Below, piece after piece: positions 42,708-51,226 of a DNA stretch of 64,000 bases. This stretch comes from Streptomyces sp. MP131-18. Lineage in GTDB: Bacteria > Actinomycetota > Actinomycetes > Streptomycetales > Streptomycetaceae. Within the stretch, counting starts at the first letter, position 1; each line of letters begins with the position of its first letter. Below the pieces are notes generated by a model, which saw nothing but the letters and a program-made list of their open reading frames with translations, searched no databases and was not told where the DNA came from. Where the stretch lies: positions 3,785,210-3,849,209 of the forward strand of contig NZ_LZNS01000001.1 of assembly GCF_001984575.1 (NCBI RefSeq). The letters run 5' to 3'. The translations under genes and the position numbers were made by a program.

Positions 42708-43499
42708 ATGACCGCCGACCGCCGCACCATCAAGGTCATCGCGCACCGGGGGGCGTCCGAGGACGCTCCCGAACACAGCCTGGCCGCTTACCGCCAGGCC
42801 ATCACGGATGGCGCGGATGCGCTGGAGTGCGATGTCCGGCTCACGGCGGACGGGCACCTGGTCTGTGTACACGACCGCCGCGTCAACCGTACCTCCAACG
42901 GCCGCGGAGCCGTTTCCACTCTGGAACTGGCCCAGTTGGCCGAGCTGGACTTCGGCTCCTGGAAGGCCCCGGCCGGCCCGGGGGCGGAGGCGCCCGACAC
43001 GGCAGATCCCGAACGCACGACCGTGCTGACGCTGGAGCGGCTGCTGCGGCTGGTCGCCGCCGCGGAACGGCCGGTGGACCTGGCCATCGAGACCAAGCAC
43101 CCGACCCGCTGGGCCGGGCAGGTGGAGAGCAGGCTGCTCGATCTGCTCGCCCGCCATCCGCTGCCGGGCCAGGTGCGGGTGATGAGCTTTTCCGCGCGTT
43201 CGCTGCGGCGCGTCCACCTGGCCGCGCCGGGGCTGCCGACGGTGTACCTCATGCAGTTCCTGCTGCCGCGGCACCGGGCCGGGCGGCTGCCCGAGGGGAA
43301 CCGGATCGCCGGGCCCGGCATCCGGATTCTGCGCCGTGATCCCGAGTACGTGGCGCGCGCGCACCGGGCGGGGCAGGAGGTGCACGTGTGGACCGTGGAC
43401 GATCCGGCGGACGTGGAACTGTGCGCGCGGCTCGGCGTGGACGCGGTCATCACCAATCGCCCGCGTACGGTGCGTGAGCAGCTCGCAAGCCTCAGCTGA
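42708..43499 (+). CDS. glycerophosphodiester phosphodiesterase
   Basis: 263 aa TIM barrel. Catalytic motifs: IAHRGASEDAPEHSLAAYR (His, Arg, Glu), ALECDVRLTADGHLVCVHD (Glu, Asp, His) and IETKHPTRW (Glu). C-terminal VHVWTVDDPADVELCARLGV and DAVITNRP are typical. Hydrolyses glycerophosphodiesters to glycerol-3-phosphate and an alcohol. No signal peptide. ATG 42708; a CACCAT hexamer ends 6 nt upstream, perhaps a leaderless -10. Confidence 0.94.
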   Translation: MTADRRTIKVIAHRGASEDAPEHSLAAYRQAITDGADALECDVRLTADGHLVCVHDRRVNRTSNGRGAVSTLELAQLAELDFGSWKAPAGPGAEAPDTADPERTTVLTLERLLRLVAAAERPVDLAIETKHPTRWAGQVESRLLDLLARHPLPGQVRVMSFSARSLRRVHLAAPGLPTVYLMQFLLPRHRAGRLPEGNRIAGPGIRILRRDPEYVARAHRAGQEVHVWTVDDPADVELCARLGVDAVITNRPRTVREQLASLS

Positions 43500-43651
43500 C
43501 CCACTGATCACTCTTTTTCACCGGGCGTGCCCCGGCGCATTCGCTTCGTATCCGATCATTACGACTGCGTCAACATATCTTGCATGGCCGGTTTCCGTCG
43601 TACGCCCAGAGGGCACGAATCCCATGGCGTGGGGCAAAGGAGGTCTCGGGG

Positions 43652-44107
43652 GTGGCGTTGGTGGTCACACAGCAAGTACCGACGTCGTCGTCCATGTCGG
43701 TGTCCCACGGTCCTTCGGGCGTGGGAACGGCACGGCGGCGATTGAGCGCGGAATTGCGCGAAAGCGGAGCGCCGGAATCGATCATTGATGATGCTGTATT
43801 GATCCTTTCCGAACTACTCAGTAATTCTTGCCGACATGCACGGCCACTCGACGACGATCAGCAGATCCGGGCTTCCTGGAGCCAGGACCGCGACGGCGCC
43901 GTCACCATTTCGGTCACGGACGGCGGCGGGCCCACCCGGCCCCGGCCGGCGTCACCCTCCGTCACCGCGAGGGGCGGGCGCGGGCTGACGATCATCACCT
44001 CGCTCGCGCGGGCCTGGGGCGTGCGGGAGGCGCCCGCCACGGGCGCGGTCACGGTGTGGGCGGTCCTGCCCGCCCTCGGCGGCCAGGCCGCGAACGGGCA
44101 CGGCTGA
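43652..44107 (+). CDS. RsbW-like HATPase (anti-sigma/serine kinase type)
   Basis: 151 aa GHKL ATPase. N-box VLILSELLSNSCRHA, G1 box VTDGGGPTRP, G2 region RGGRGLTIITSLARAWGV. Such proteins bind SigB-type sigma factors or phosphorylate anti-anti-sigma proteins. No partner gene adjacent; possible targets include the two SigB-type factors at 15766 and 16761. GTG 43652 with AAAGGAGG 8 nt upstream. Confidence 0.88.
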   Translation: MALVVTQQVPTSSSMSVSHGPSGVGTARRRLSAELRESGAPESIIDDAVLILSELLSNSCRHARPLDDDQQIRASWSQDRDGAVTISVTDGGGPTRPRPASPSVTARGGRGLTIITSLARAWGVREAPATGAVTVWAVLPALGGQAANGHG

Positions 44108-44275
44108 CGCCCGTTTCCCGCGCCTGGCACGCCCGCGGCCGGGCCCCCGCCCGGCGCCGCGGGCTCGTAGGATGCACGGCATCCGCCGCGCGGCCCGGTC
44201 CGGCAGGATCGAGGGGAACCGCCCCTGGGCGCGCGGCACAGCCGTACGCCCCATGCAGCAGGAGACCCGCACACT

Positions 44276-45253
44276 ATGGCCAAAAAGCGCCGCCTTCGTA
44301 CCCAGCCAAGCGCCTCGGCCACCCCCCGGCCGGCCGACGGCCAGATCCCGGCCGTCGGGGCGCGGGAGCCCTGCCCGTGCGGATCGGGCCGCCGCTACAA
44401 GGCGTGCCACGGGCGCGCCGCCGCCCAGGCGGCCACCGAGCTGGTCCGCCGGCCGTTCGAGGGGCTGCCGGGCGAGTGCGACTGGGTCGCGCTGCGCGAG
44501 CTGGTTCCCGCCGCCACCGTGCCGCTGGCCCTGCGCGAAGGGCTGCCCGAGGACGTGCCGTCCGTCACGCTCGCGACCGTGCTGCCGATGGCCTGGCCCG
44601 CGCTGCGCCGCGACAACGGCGAGGTGCTGCTCGGCCTCCAGAACGACACCGCCACCGGCGACCTCAGCCGCGATCTCGCCGACGTGCTCGCCCGGGCGCT
44701 CACGACCACCCCGGGCAACCCGGTCGCCGCCGGGCGCCCCGCGCCGGACGGACCGCGGCTCCAGGACGTGCTGGACCTCGGCGCGCCGTTCGCGCCGACC
44801 GTGCACGAGGGCTTCGAGTTCTGGCTGGACGACGCGGAGAAGGCCACCGGCGAGGTGGCGGCCTCGCTGGAACGCGCCAACGCCGCCGCGACGCCGACCG
44901 TCCGCCTGGCCGGTGTGGAGTCCGCCTACTGGTGCAGGACGCCGGAGAAGAACCACCTGCGCTGGGTCATGCCGCAGCCGGAGGAGGTGCTGATCGACGC
45001 GCTCGCCAGGCTCCAGGCCGCGGGGGCCTCGTCGCTGGGCGAGGACACCCGCCTGGTGGGCTCCTTCCGCGCGCACGGGCTGACCGTTCCGGTGTGGGAC
45101 CTGCCGAGCGGGCTCGGCGCGGAGGAGTGCGAGAAGCCGGCCGCCGCCTTCCACGAACGGCTGACCGAAGCGCTTGAGGTGACGGCGCCGCTCACCGCGG
45201 ACGAGCGGCGGGCCAGGAACAGCCTCACCAACCGGCAGATCACGCTGAATTGA
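44276..45253 (+). CDS. DUF5926 protein with SEC-C-type zinc motif
   Basis: 325 aa. N-terminal SEC-C motif (REPCPCGSGRRYKACHGRA: C-x-C-x8-C-H) binds zinc. The rest is the actinobacterial DUF5926 region (LVPAATVPLALREGLPEDVP, ESAYWCRTPEKNHLRWVMPQ, LTNRQITLN at the end). Function unknown; SEC-C domains can touch ribosomes or SecB/SecA-type partners. ATG 44276 with AGGAGA upstream. Confidence 0.9.
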   Translation: MAKKRRLRTQPSASATPRPADGQIPAVGAREPCPCGSGRRYKACHGRAAAQAATELVRRPFEGLPGECDWVALRELVPAATVPLALREGLPEDVPSVTLATVLPMAWPALRRDNGEVLLGLQNDTATGDLSRDLADVLARALTTTPGNPVAAGRPAPDGPRLQDVLDLGAPFAPTVHEGFEFWLDDAEKATGEVAASLERANAAATPTVRLAGVESAYWCRTPEKNHLRWVMPQPEEVLIDALARLQAAGASSLGEDTRLVGSFRAHGLTVPVWDLPSGLGAEECEKPAAAFHERLTEALEVTAPLTADERRARNSLTNRQITLN

Positions 45254-45269
45254 CGGTCCGCCAACTGCC

Positions 45270-45291
45270 GGGCGGCGCCGCCGCGCCGCCC
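45270..45291 (+). terminator. GC-rich hairpin after the DUF5926 gene
   Basis: GGGCGGCGC (45270-45278), CGCC, GCGCCGCCC (45283-45291); 9-bp stem 17 nt after the stop. No U-run. Confidence 0.6.
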
Positions 45292-45529
45292 CCAAGGTAG
45301 TGATTCCGGTCACAACTCACCCCGTGCCGCGGGAGTTCGGGCGTTTCGGGGGCGTCGCGGGATTTGCGAATCCCCGATGAGTTGTTACCTTCTGATGAGG
45401 GCCCGGTCGCTGGTGCATCCCCCGTCGCCAGCGATCGGGTCCGCCCATGTCCGCACCCCCGCGCGCCGTGCGTGCGGGAGCGCGATGCCGAGGCGGTTCC
45501 GGCAAGGGCTCCGGGGGACTTCGGAAGAT

Positions 45530-46204
45530 TCAGTGCGCGAGCCAGCCGCCCGGGTCGGGCGCGCTGAGGCCGGCCTCCACGAGCACGTCCAGCAGGTCCG
45601 CGGCCCGCGGCAGCGGCACCCGGCCCTCACGCGGCTCCGGCTGCCGCGCCCAGCCCACGCTGCCCGCGCCGGTGCGGGACGGCGGCAGCGGAACGTATCC
45701 GCCCGCCCCGTGGAACCGCAGGGAGCTGGGCACCCGTTCGAGGCCGCTGAGCAACTCCCCGAGCTCCGGGAGCCCGTAGGGCTCCACCAGCAGCATCCAC
45801 CGCGTCGGCGCCGCCACCACCGGGCCCGTCGGCACGCCGCGCCGCTCCAGCTCGGCCAGCGCCCTGGCGCCGGCCACCGCGGGCAGGCTGAGCGCGCAGG
45901 GTGCCCGCCCGCCCGTCGCGAGAACGATCGGCGCGCGCGGCCGGACCGTCCACCACCACTGCACCATCCGGGCGTCCGTCGTCGCGGCCAGCAGCTCCGG
46001 GTCGAGGGGGTGGGCCCCGGGAACGACGCAGCCGGCCCTCGGGCAGCAGCACCCCCCGTCGGTCCCGGCCTCGGCCCCCGGCAGCACGGGCCACTGCCAC
46101 TGCCTGGCGTAGACCAGCGCGGCTCCGCGCAGCGCAAGGCCATGGGCTTTGCCGTTGCTGTTCCCGTTACCGTTCTTGCGTCGCTCTCCGAGGATCTCGC
46201 GCAT
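45530..46204 (-). CDS. bifunctional DNA primase/polymerase-like (prim-pol) domain protein
   Basis: 224 aa. ALRGAALVYARQWQWPVLPG, a Cys/His-like patch (GGCCCPRAGCVVPGAHPL), VQWWWTVRPRAPIVLATGGR and TRWMLLVEPYGLPELGELL are typical of chromosomal streptomycete proteins annotated as bifunctional DNA primase/polymerase. The canonical prim-pol catalytic DxD is not evident, so the protein may be a non-replicative relative. ATG 46202-46204. Confidence 0.78.
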   Translation of the reverse strand: MREILGERRKNGNGNSNGKAHGLALRGAALVYARQWQWPVLPGAEAGTDGGCCCPRAGCVVPGAHPLDPELLAATTDARMVQWWWTVRPRAPIVLATGGRAPCALSLPAVAGARALAELERRGVPTGPVVAAPTRWMLLVEPYGLPELGELLSGLERVPSSLRFHGAGGYVPLPPSRTGAGSVGWARQPEPREGRVPLPRAADLLDVLVEAGLSAPDPGGWLAH

Positions 46205-46598
46205 CGGCGCTCGTCCCTTCCCGTCGCGGGTCAATTGCACCAGGTGGAACACTGATCACCGTACGTAGCGGGTCGCGCTGGGGAGCAGCGGCGGGCTCCG
46301 AGGGCCTGGCCGCCTACCGATAGGACGTCAAAACTCGCCGGTCCGTTCCGATATGTACCCAGCCCGCCCGGCTCGATCCGCCGCCGGGTTCGTCCAGTCG
46401 ACCGCGCACCGGCCCACCAGGCGCTTCTTTTCCGCCAATTCCGCCAAAGTCGCTCCGGTCCGGCCTGTCGAACCGGAAACCGACCCGCTACCTGGGCATC
46501 ATCCATCACGGAAGGACAGTACTTGACACGCGTCCGCCCCGATCGCCCTCACCGCCGATCCCTTAGTGACGCACACCACCTGGGGGTTCCCCTCACCC
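46205..46598. other. gene-free divergent promoter region
   Basis: 394 bp between divergent genes (primase-like and PP2C-like). Contains TTGACA at 46523-46528 without a clear -10 at proper spacing, and AT-richer patches near 46330 and 46430. No gene or structured RNA recognised. Confidence 0.5.
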
Positions 46599-47981
46599 AT
46601 GAGCATCTCGCCCCCGCCGAAAGTGGCCGGAATCCACCAGGCCCTGTCCACCGTGCCACAGACTTCCGCGCCCGCCGACGCCCTGCCCCGCACCCGCCCC
46701 GGCGGCTTCCAGGACCGCCTCGCGTCCTGGATCTCCGACCTCACCACGCTGCACGCCCTGACCGAACGCCTCGGGCGCACCCGCACCCTCGGCGAGGCGC
46801 TGGACGAGACGCTGCGCGCCGGCGCGGGACTCGTCGGCGCGCGCCGCGGGCTCATCGCCCTGCGCCCCGCCGACGGCCTCGGCCCGGAACGGCTCGCCGG
46901 GTTCGGCCTCGGCCACGCCGACCTCGGCCACCTCGAAACGGTCCCCCGCGGCTTCGACCTGCCGCGGGACGCCTGCGGCGAGCCCGCGGAGGCCGTGCAC
47001 CGCGACATCGCCCGCGAGGACGCCGTCCACCCACGCCACCGCGAGGTCGCCGCCCGGCTCGGGATCGCCGCGAGCTACGCCGTTCCGCTCGCCGCCGAGG
47101 CGCCCGGCCGCCTCGGCTCCGCGCTGTGGCTGTACGACGAGCCGGGCGCGCCCGACCCGCGCCAGCGCCGGCTGCTGGCGCACTACGTGCGGCAGGCCGC
47201 CCAGCACATCGCCAACCGGCTCGAACTGGGCCGCGCCCGCGCCGACGTGCGCGCCGTTCACGAGGGGCTGCTGCCCGCCCGCCTGCCGCGGCTGCCCGGC
47301 GTCTCCCTCGCCGTCCGGCACCGCACCGGGCCGCGGGGCGGCGGCGACTTCTACGAGGCGCTCGCCCTGCCCGACAGCGCGCTCGGGCTCGCCGTCGGCG
47401 GCACCGCGGGCGGCGGGCCCGCCGCGCTCGCCGCGATGGGCCGGCTGCGCGCCGGCCTGCGTGCGTACGCCGTGATGGAGGGCGAGGACCCGGTCGCGGT
47501 GCTCTCCGACCTGGAGCTGCTGCTGCGCCTCACCGAGCCGGGGCGTTCGGCCACCGCCCTGTTCGGCTACGCGGAACCGGCCACGCGCCGCCTCGTTCTC
47601 GCCTCCGCAGGCCATCCGCCGCCGCTGGTCGTCGGCCCGGCCGGCGCCGTCTTCGCGGAGACCGCCCTGTCCGCGCCGCTCAACATGCTGGCCTGCTGGG
47701 AGGCGCCGAGCGTCGAACTCCGCGTCGCCGACGGAGAAACGGTCCTCCTCTACAGCGACGGCCTGCTGCACCGCACCGGCGAGCCACTGGACCGCGCGTT
47801 CGCCCGCCTCCAGGCCGCTGCCGCCAGCGCCGGACCCGGCGCGCGCGCCGACCCGGGGGCGCTCGCCGACCACGTGCTGCACACCGTGCTGCCCGGCCTC
47901 GACGCCCGCGGCGGTGCGGGGAACGACCGGGACGCGGGGGACGCCGACGACATCGTCCTGCTCGCCGCCCGCTTCGCCTGA
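46599..47981 (+). CDS. GAF plus SpoIIE-type phosphatase domain protein with altered metal site
   Basis: 460 aa from ATG 46599 (GTG 46566 also in frame). Coiled N-terminus, GAF domain (TLGEALDETLRAGAGLVGAR, ASYAVPLAAEAPG), then a SpoIIE/PP2C domain (GGGDFYEALALPDSALGLAV, ASAGHPPPLVVGP, LYSDGLLHRTG, DADDIVLLAARFA). The second metal motif, normally GDVxGHG, reads GGTAGGG: the metal-binding Asp and the His are absent. It may be inactive and act by binding, or use fewer metals. Potential partner of the orphan HATPases. Confidence 0.85.
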   Translation: MSISPPPKVAGIHQALSTVPQTSAPADALPRTRPGGFQDRLASWISDLTTLHALTERLGRTRTLGEALDETLRAGAGLVGARRGLIALRPADGLGPERLAGFGLGHADLGHLETVPRGFDLPRDACGEPAEAVHRDIAREDAVHPRHREVAARLGIAASYAVPLAAEAPGRLGSALWLYDEPGAPDPRQRRLLAHYVRQAAQHIANRLELGRARADVRAVHEGLLPARLPRLPGVSLAVRHRTGPRGGGDFYEALALPDSALGLAVGGTAGGGPAALAAMGRLRAGLRAYAVMEGEDPVAVLSDLELLLRLTEPGRSATALFGYAEPATRRLVLASAGHPPPLVVGPAGAVFAETALSAPLNMLACWEAPSVELRVADGETVLLYSDGLLHRTGEPLDRAFARLQAAAASAGPGARADPGALADHVLHTVLPGLDARGGAGNDRDAGDADDIVLLAARFA

Positions 47982-48105
47982 ACCCCCTTCCCCCGCTTCC
48001 CCGGCCGGCTCCGTCGCCCGTCGCGCGGCGGCCGGCCGCCGAGGCTGTCCCCGCGCCCGCCGCCCCGCCTACCATGGGAGGAGTACCGACGCGAGGAGGC
48101 GGGAC

Positions 48106-49572
48106 GTGGCCGACGAGCAGCAGGCCGGGCAGCAGCAGGCGGACGAGCCGGGGCGGAAGCCGGTCAAGCCGCGAAAGAACGGGGTCGCCCCACAGGTGTC
48201 GGACGAGCTGGCCGAAAACATGAAGCGGGGCTGGGCGGACACCGAGCGCCGGGACCTCACGCCCGTCCCCCAGGCCGGGCACACCGCCCGCCGCCGCGCC
48301 GCGCTGTCCGCGCGCTTTCCCGGCGAGCGGCTCGTCGTTCCCGCCGGGCGCCTGAAGACCAGGTCGAACGACACGGAGTACCCGTTCCGCGCGGGCGTCG
48401 AGTACGCCTACCTCACCGGCGACCAGACGGAGAACGGCGTGCTGGTCCTCGAGCCCGCCGCCGAGGGGCACGACGCCACGCTGTACCTGCTGCCGCGCTC
48501 CGACCGGGAGAACGGCGAGTTCTGGCTGAGCGGCCAGGGCGAGCTGTGGGTCGGGCGGCGCAACAGCCTCACCGAGGCCGCCCGCCTCTACGGCCTGCCG
48601 GTGGCGGACATCCGCACCGTTCCCGAGCTGCTGCGGGAGGCCACCGGGCCGGTCCGGGTGGTCAGGGGGCACGACGCGACGGTCGAGGAGGCCCTCACCG
48701 ACAAGGTGACGGCGGAGCGGGACGAGGAGTTCCGCGTGTTCCTCTCCGAAATGCGGCTGATCAAGGACGACTTCGAGATCGCCGAGCTGACGCGCGCCTG
48801 CGACTCGACGGTCCGCGGCTTCGAGGACGTCGTGCGCGTTCTGGACCGGGCGCAGGCCACCTCCGAGCGGTACATCGAGGGCACGTTCTTCCTGCGCGCC
48901 CGCGTCGAGGGGAACGACGTCGGGTACGGCTCGATCTGCGCCGCGGGCCCGCACGCCACCACGCTGCACTGGGTGCGCAACGACGGGCAGGTGCGGCCGG
49001 GCGAGCTGCTGCTGCTCGACGCGGGAGTGGAGACCACCGAGCTGTACACGGCGGACGTCACCCGCACGCTGCCGATCAACGGCCGCTTCACCGGCCTTCA
49101 GCGCCGCATCTACGACGCGGTGTACCAGGCGCAGGAGGCCGGCATCGCCGCGGTGCGCCCGGGCGCGAAGTACCGCGACTTCCACGAGGCGGCGCAGCGC
49201 GTGCTGACCGAGAAGCTGGTCGAGTGGGGCCTGGTCGAGGGCCCGGTGGAGCGGGTCCTGGAGCTGGGGCTCCAGCGGCGCTGGACGCTGCACGGCACCG
49301 GCCACATGCTCGGCATGGACGTGCACGACTGCGCCGCGGCGCGACGCGAGACGTACGCGGACGGGACACTGGAGCCGGGCATGTGCCTGACGGTGGAGCC
49401 CGGCCTCTACTTCCAGCCGGACGACCTGACGGTCCCCGAGGACTACCGCGGCATCGGCGTGCGGATCGAGGACGACATCCTGGTCACCGAGGACGGCAAC
49501 GTCAACCTGTCGGCCGCGCTGCCGCGCAGCGCCGACGAGGTCGAGCTGTGGATGGCGAAGCTGCGCGGGTGA
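48106..49572 (+). CDS. Xaa-Pro aminopeptidase (M24B, PepP type)
   Basis: 488 aa. Gln/Pro-rich N-terminal tail, aminopeptidase P N-terminal domain, then the pita-bread domain with the five metal ligands: Asp in LLDAGVETTELYTADVTRTL (two Asp), His in HGTGHMLGMDVHDC, Glu in TVEPGLYF and Glu in VRIEDDILVT. Removes N-terminal residues before proline. GTG 48106 with GAGGAGG 6 nt upstream. Confidence 0.94.
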   Translation: MADEQQAGQQQADEPGRKPVKPRKNGVAPQVSDELAENMKRGWADTERRDLTPVPQAGHTARRRAALSARFPGERLVVPAGRLKTRSNDTEYPFRAGVEYAYLTGDQTENGVLVLEPAAEGHDATLYLLPRSDRENGEFWLSGQGELWVGRRNSLTEAARLYGLPVADIRTVPELLREATGPVRVVRGHDATVEEALTDKVTAERDEEFRVFLSEMRLIKDDFEIAELTRACDSTVRGFEDVVRVLDRAQATSERYIEGTFFLRARVEGNDVGYGSICAAGPHATTLHWVRNDGQVRPGELLLLDAGVETTELYTADVTRTLPINGRFTGLQRRIYDAVYQAQEAGIAAVRPGAKYRDFHEAAQRVLTEKLVEWGLVEGPVERVLELGLQRRWTLHGTGHMLGMDVHDCAAARRETYADGTLEPGMCLTVEPGLYFQPDDLTVPEDYRGIGVRIEDDILVTEDGNVNLSAALPRSADEVELWMAKLRG

Positions 49573-49688
49573 CGCGCGCGGAGCAGAGCTGACGGGCAGG
49601 TGTCAAGGGGGCGATTTCGGGTACAGCCTGGGAACACGGACGCGCCGAAGACGCGTTGTGTGAGTCAACTTCCGTGGAAGGAGACCAC

Positions 49689-49784
49689 GTGTCCGCCCAG
49701 TCGACGGACCCTGACGGGCATAGTCCCGGACCACCTCGCCGGCGACAGGCGTGCCGCGGCACACGGCGAGGTGGTGTTCGTTGA
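49689..49784 (+). CDS. putative leader ORF, 31 codons, overlapping the CNNM gene start
   Basis: GTG 49689 has a strong ribosome site (GGAAGGAG ending 5 nt upstream). The frame encodes 31 residues (Pro/Arg-rich centre PPRRRQACRGTRR) and ends at TGA 49782-49784, sharing bases with the TTG start of the CNNM gene (TTGA). Too short for certainty, but the ribosome site is far better than that of the downstream gene and the stop/start overlap suggests coupling. Confidence 0.5.
   Translation: MSAQSTDPDGHSPGPPRRRQACRGTRRGGVR
49731..49774 (+). promoter_or_regulatory. RNA hairpin covering the ribosome site of the CNNM gene
   Basis: CCACCTCGCCG (49731-49741) pairs perfectly with CGGCGAGGTGG (49764-49774); the loop holds a second palindrome (GTGCCGCGGCAC). 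The 3' arm contains GAGGTGG, the ribosome site 6 nt before TTG 49781. Translation of the leader ORF would open it. Confidence 0.6.
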
Positions 49785-51226
49785 GTGCCGTGCTCGGTCT
49801 GCTCGCCGTCCTCGTCCTGACGGCGGGCACCGGCTATTTCGTCGCCCAGGAGTTCGCGTTCGTCGCGGCCGACCGCCTCGCGCTCGGCCGCGAGGCCGCG
49901 GCGGGCGACCGGCGGGCCGCCCGCGCCATGAAGGTGCAGGAGCGGCTGTCGTTCATGCTGTCCGGCGCGCAGCTGGGCATCACCGTCACCGGGCTGATCG
50001 TCGGCTTCCTCGCCGAGCCGGCGCTGGCCGCCCTGCTCGACCCGGCGTTCCGCGGGCTCGGCGTGCCCGGCGCCGCGGCCACCGGCATCGCGCTGGTGCT
50101 GGCGTTCTCGCTGGCCATCGGCATTCAGATGGTGCTGGGCGAGCTGGGCCCGAAGAATCTCGCGCTCGCCGTGCCCGAACGGCTGGCCAAGAGCCTGGCC
50201 GCCTCGACGCTGCTGTACCTCAGGGTGGCCGGGCCGCTGATCCGGATTTTCGACGCCTCGGCGAACCGGCTGCTGCGGCGTGCCGGCATCGAGCCGGTGG
50301 AGGAGCTGCATCACGGCGCGACGCTTGAGGAGTTGGGCCACCTCATCGGGGAGTCGCACGAGCAGGGGCAGTTGCCGAACGAGACGGCCGAGCTGCTGGA
50401 CCACGCGCTCGGCTTCTCGGAACGGACCCTGGCCGAGGTGATGGTGCCGCGCGTCGAGGTGAACTCGGTGCGGGCCTCGGCACCGGCCGCGGAGGTGATC
50501 GCGCTGATCGGCGCGCACGGGCGTTCGCACTACCTGGTGGTCGGTGAGCGGATCGACGACATCGTCGGCGTCGTCGGGGTGCGGGAGCTGATGCGGGTCT
50601 CGCCGGAGCGCATCACGCGCCGCACGGCGGGCGCGCTGGCCCGGCGGGCGCTGCTGCTGCCGGACACGCTGCCGCTGCCGGGGGCGGTGGAGCAGATGCA
50701 GGCGGCGGACGAGGAGTTCGCGGTGGTGCTGGACGAGTACGGCGGGGTGGCGGGGATCGTCACGCTGGAGGACATCGCCGAGGAGCTGGTGGGCGAGATC
50801 GCCGACGAGACCGATCCGGTGGAGGAGCTGGCGGTGCCGGACGGCACCGGCTGGCTGGTGAACGCGGGCAGGCGCGTGGACGAGGTGGCGGAGGCGACGG
50901 GCCTCCCGCTGCCGGAGGACGACGCGTCCCAGACGGTGGCGGGCCTGGTGATCGGCCACTGCGGGCGGTTCCCCGCGGCGGGTGACCGCATCGTGGTGGA
51001 GCTGGCCGACGGCGGCCGGGCGCGGTTCGAAGTGCTGTCGCTGGACCGGCGGGTGCCGGACCGGGTCCGTCTGGAGCGCACGGCGGCCCCGGTCGCGCCG
51101 GTAGCGGGCCGCGCGCCGCGGACGCGGGAACGCGAACGGGAACGGGCGCGCGAGCGGGAGCGGGCGCGCGAGCGGGAGCGGGCGCGCGAGCGGGCGCGCG
51201 AACCGGAGCGGAAGCTCGTCTCGTGA
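49781..51226 (+). CDS. CNNM/CorC-type (hemolysin-family) membrane protein 1
   Basis: 481 aa from TTG 49781. DUF21/CNNM membrane domain (residues 1-180: GTGYFVAQEFAFVAADRLAL, LSGAQLGITVTGLIVGFLAE, VLGELGPKNLALAVPERLA), a CBS pair (FSERTLAEVMVPRVEVNSVR, VLDEYGGVAGIVTLEDIAEE), then a CorC_HlyC domain. Linked to divalent-cation transport. The tail is a run of Arg/Glu repeats (REREREREARERER-type, residues 455-475) from an 18-bp DNA repeat. Coupled to the next paralogue by GTGA. Confidence 0.88.
   Translation: MSAVLGLLAVLVLTAGTGYFVAQEFAFVAADRLALGREAAAGDRRAARAMKVQERLSFMLSGAQLGITVTGLIVGFLAEPALAALLDPAFRGLGVPGAAATGIALVLAFSLAIGIQMVLGELGPKNLALAVPERLAKSLAASTLLYLRVAGPLIRIFDASANRLLRRAGIEPVEELHHGATLEELGHLIGESHEQGQLPNETAELLDHALGFSERTLAEVMVPRVEVNSVRASAPAAEVIALIGAHGRSHYLVVGERIDDIVGVVGVRELMRVSPERITRRTAGALARRALLLPDTLPLPGAVEQMQAADEEFAVVLDEYGGVAGIVTLEDIAEELVGEIADETDPVEELAVPDGTGWLVNAGRRVDEVAEATGLPLPEDDASQTVAGLVIGHCGRFPAAGDRIVVELADGGRARFEVLSLDRRVPDRVRLERTAAPVAPVAGRAPRTRERERERARERERARERERARERAREPERKLVS
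51144..51203 (+). repeat. 18-bp tandem repeats encoding an Arg/Glu/Ala tail
   Basis: GGGCGCGCGAGCGGGAGC at 51144-51161 and 51162-51179, then partial units to 51203. In frame at the C-terminus of the first CNNM protein. Confidence 0.88.

Noticed and set aside
45300..45529. Possible riboswitch upstream of 45530 region
   Set aside because: Some hairpin potential and GATGAG motifs, but the flanking genes converge here, so it is not a leader, and no known riboswitch consensus was recognised.
46523..46567. TTGACA-type promoter for the phosphatase gene
   Set aside because: A good -35 at 46523 but no -10-like hexamer at 16-19 nt; kept only as a note.
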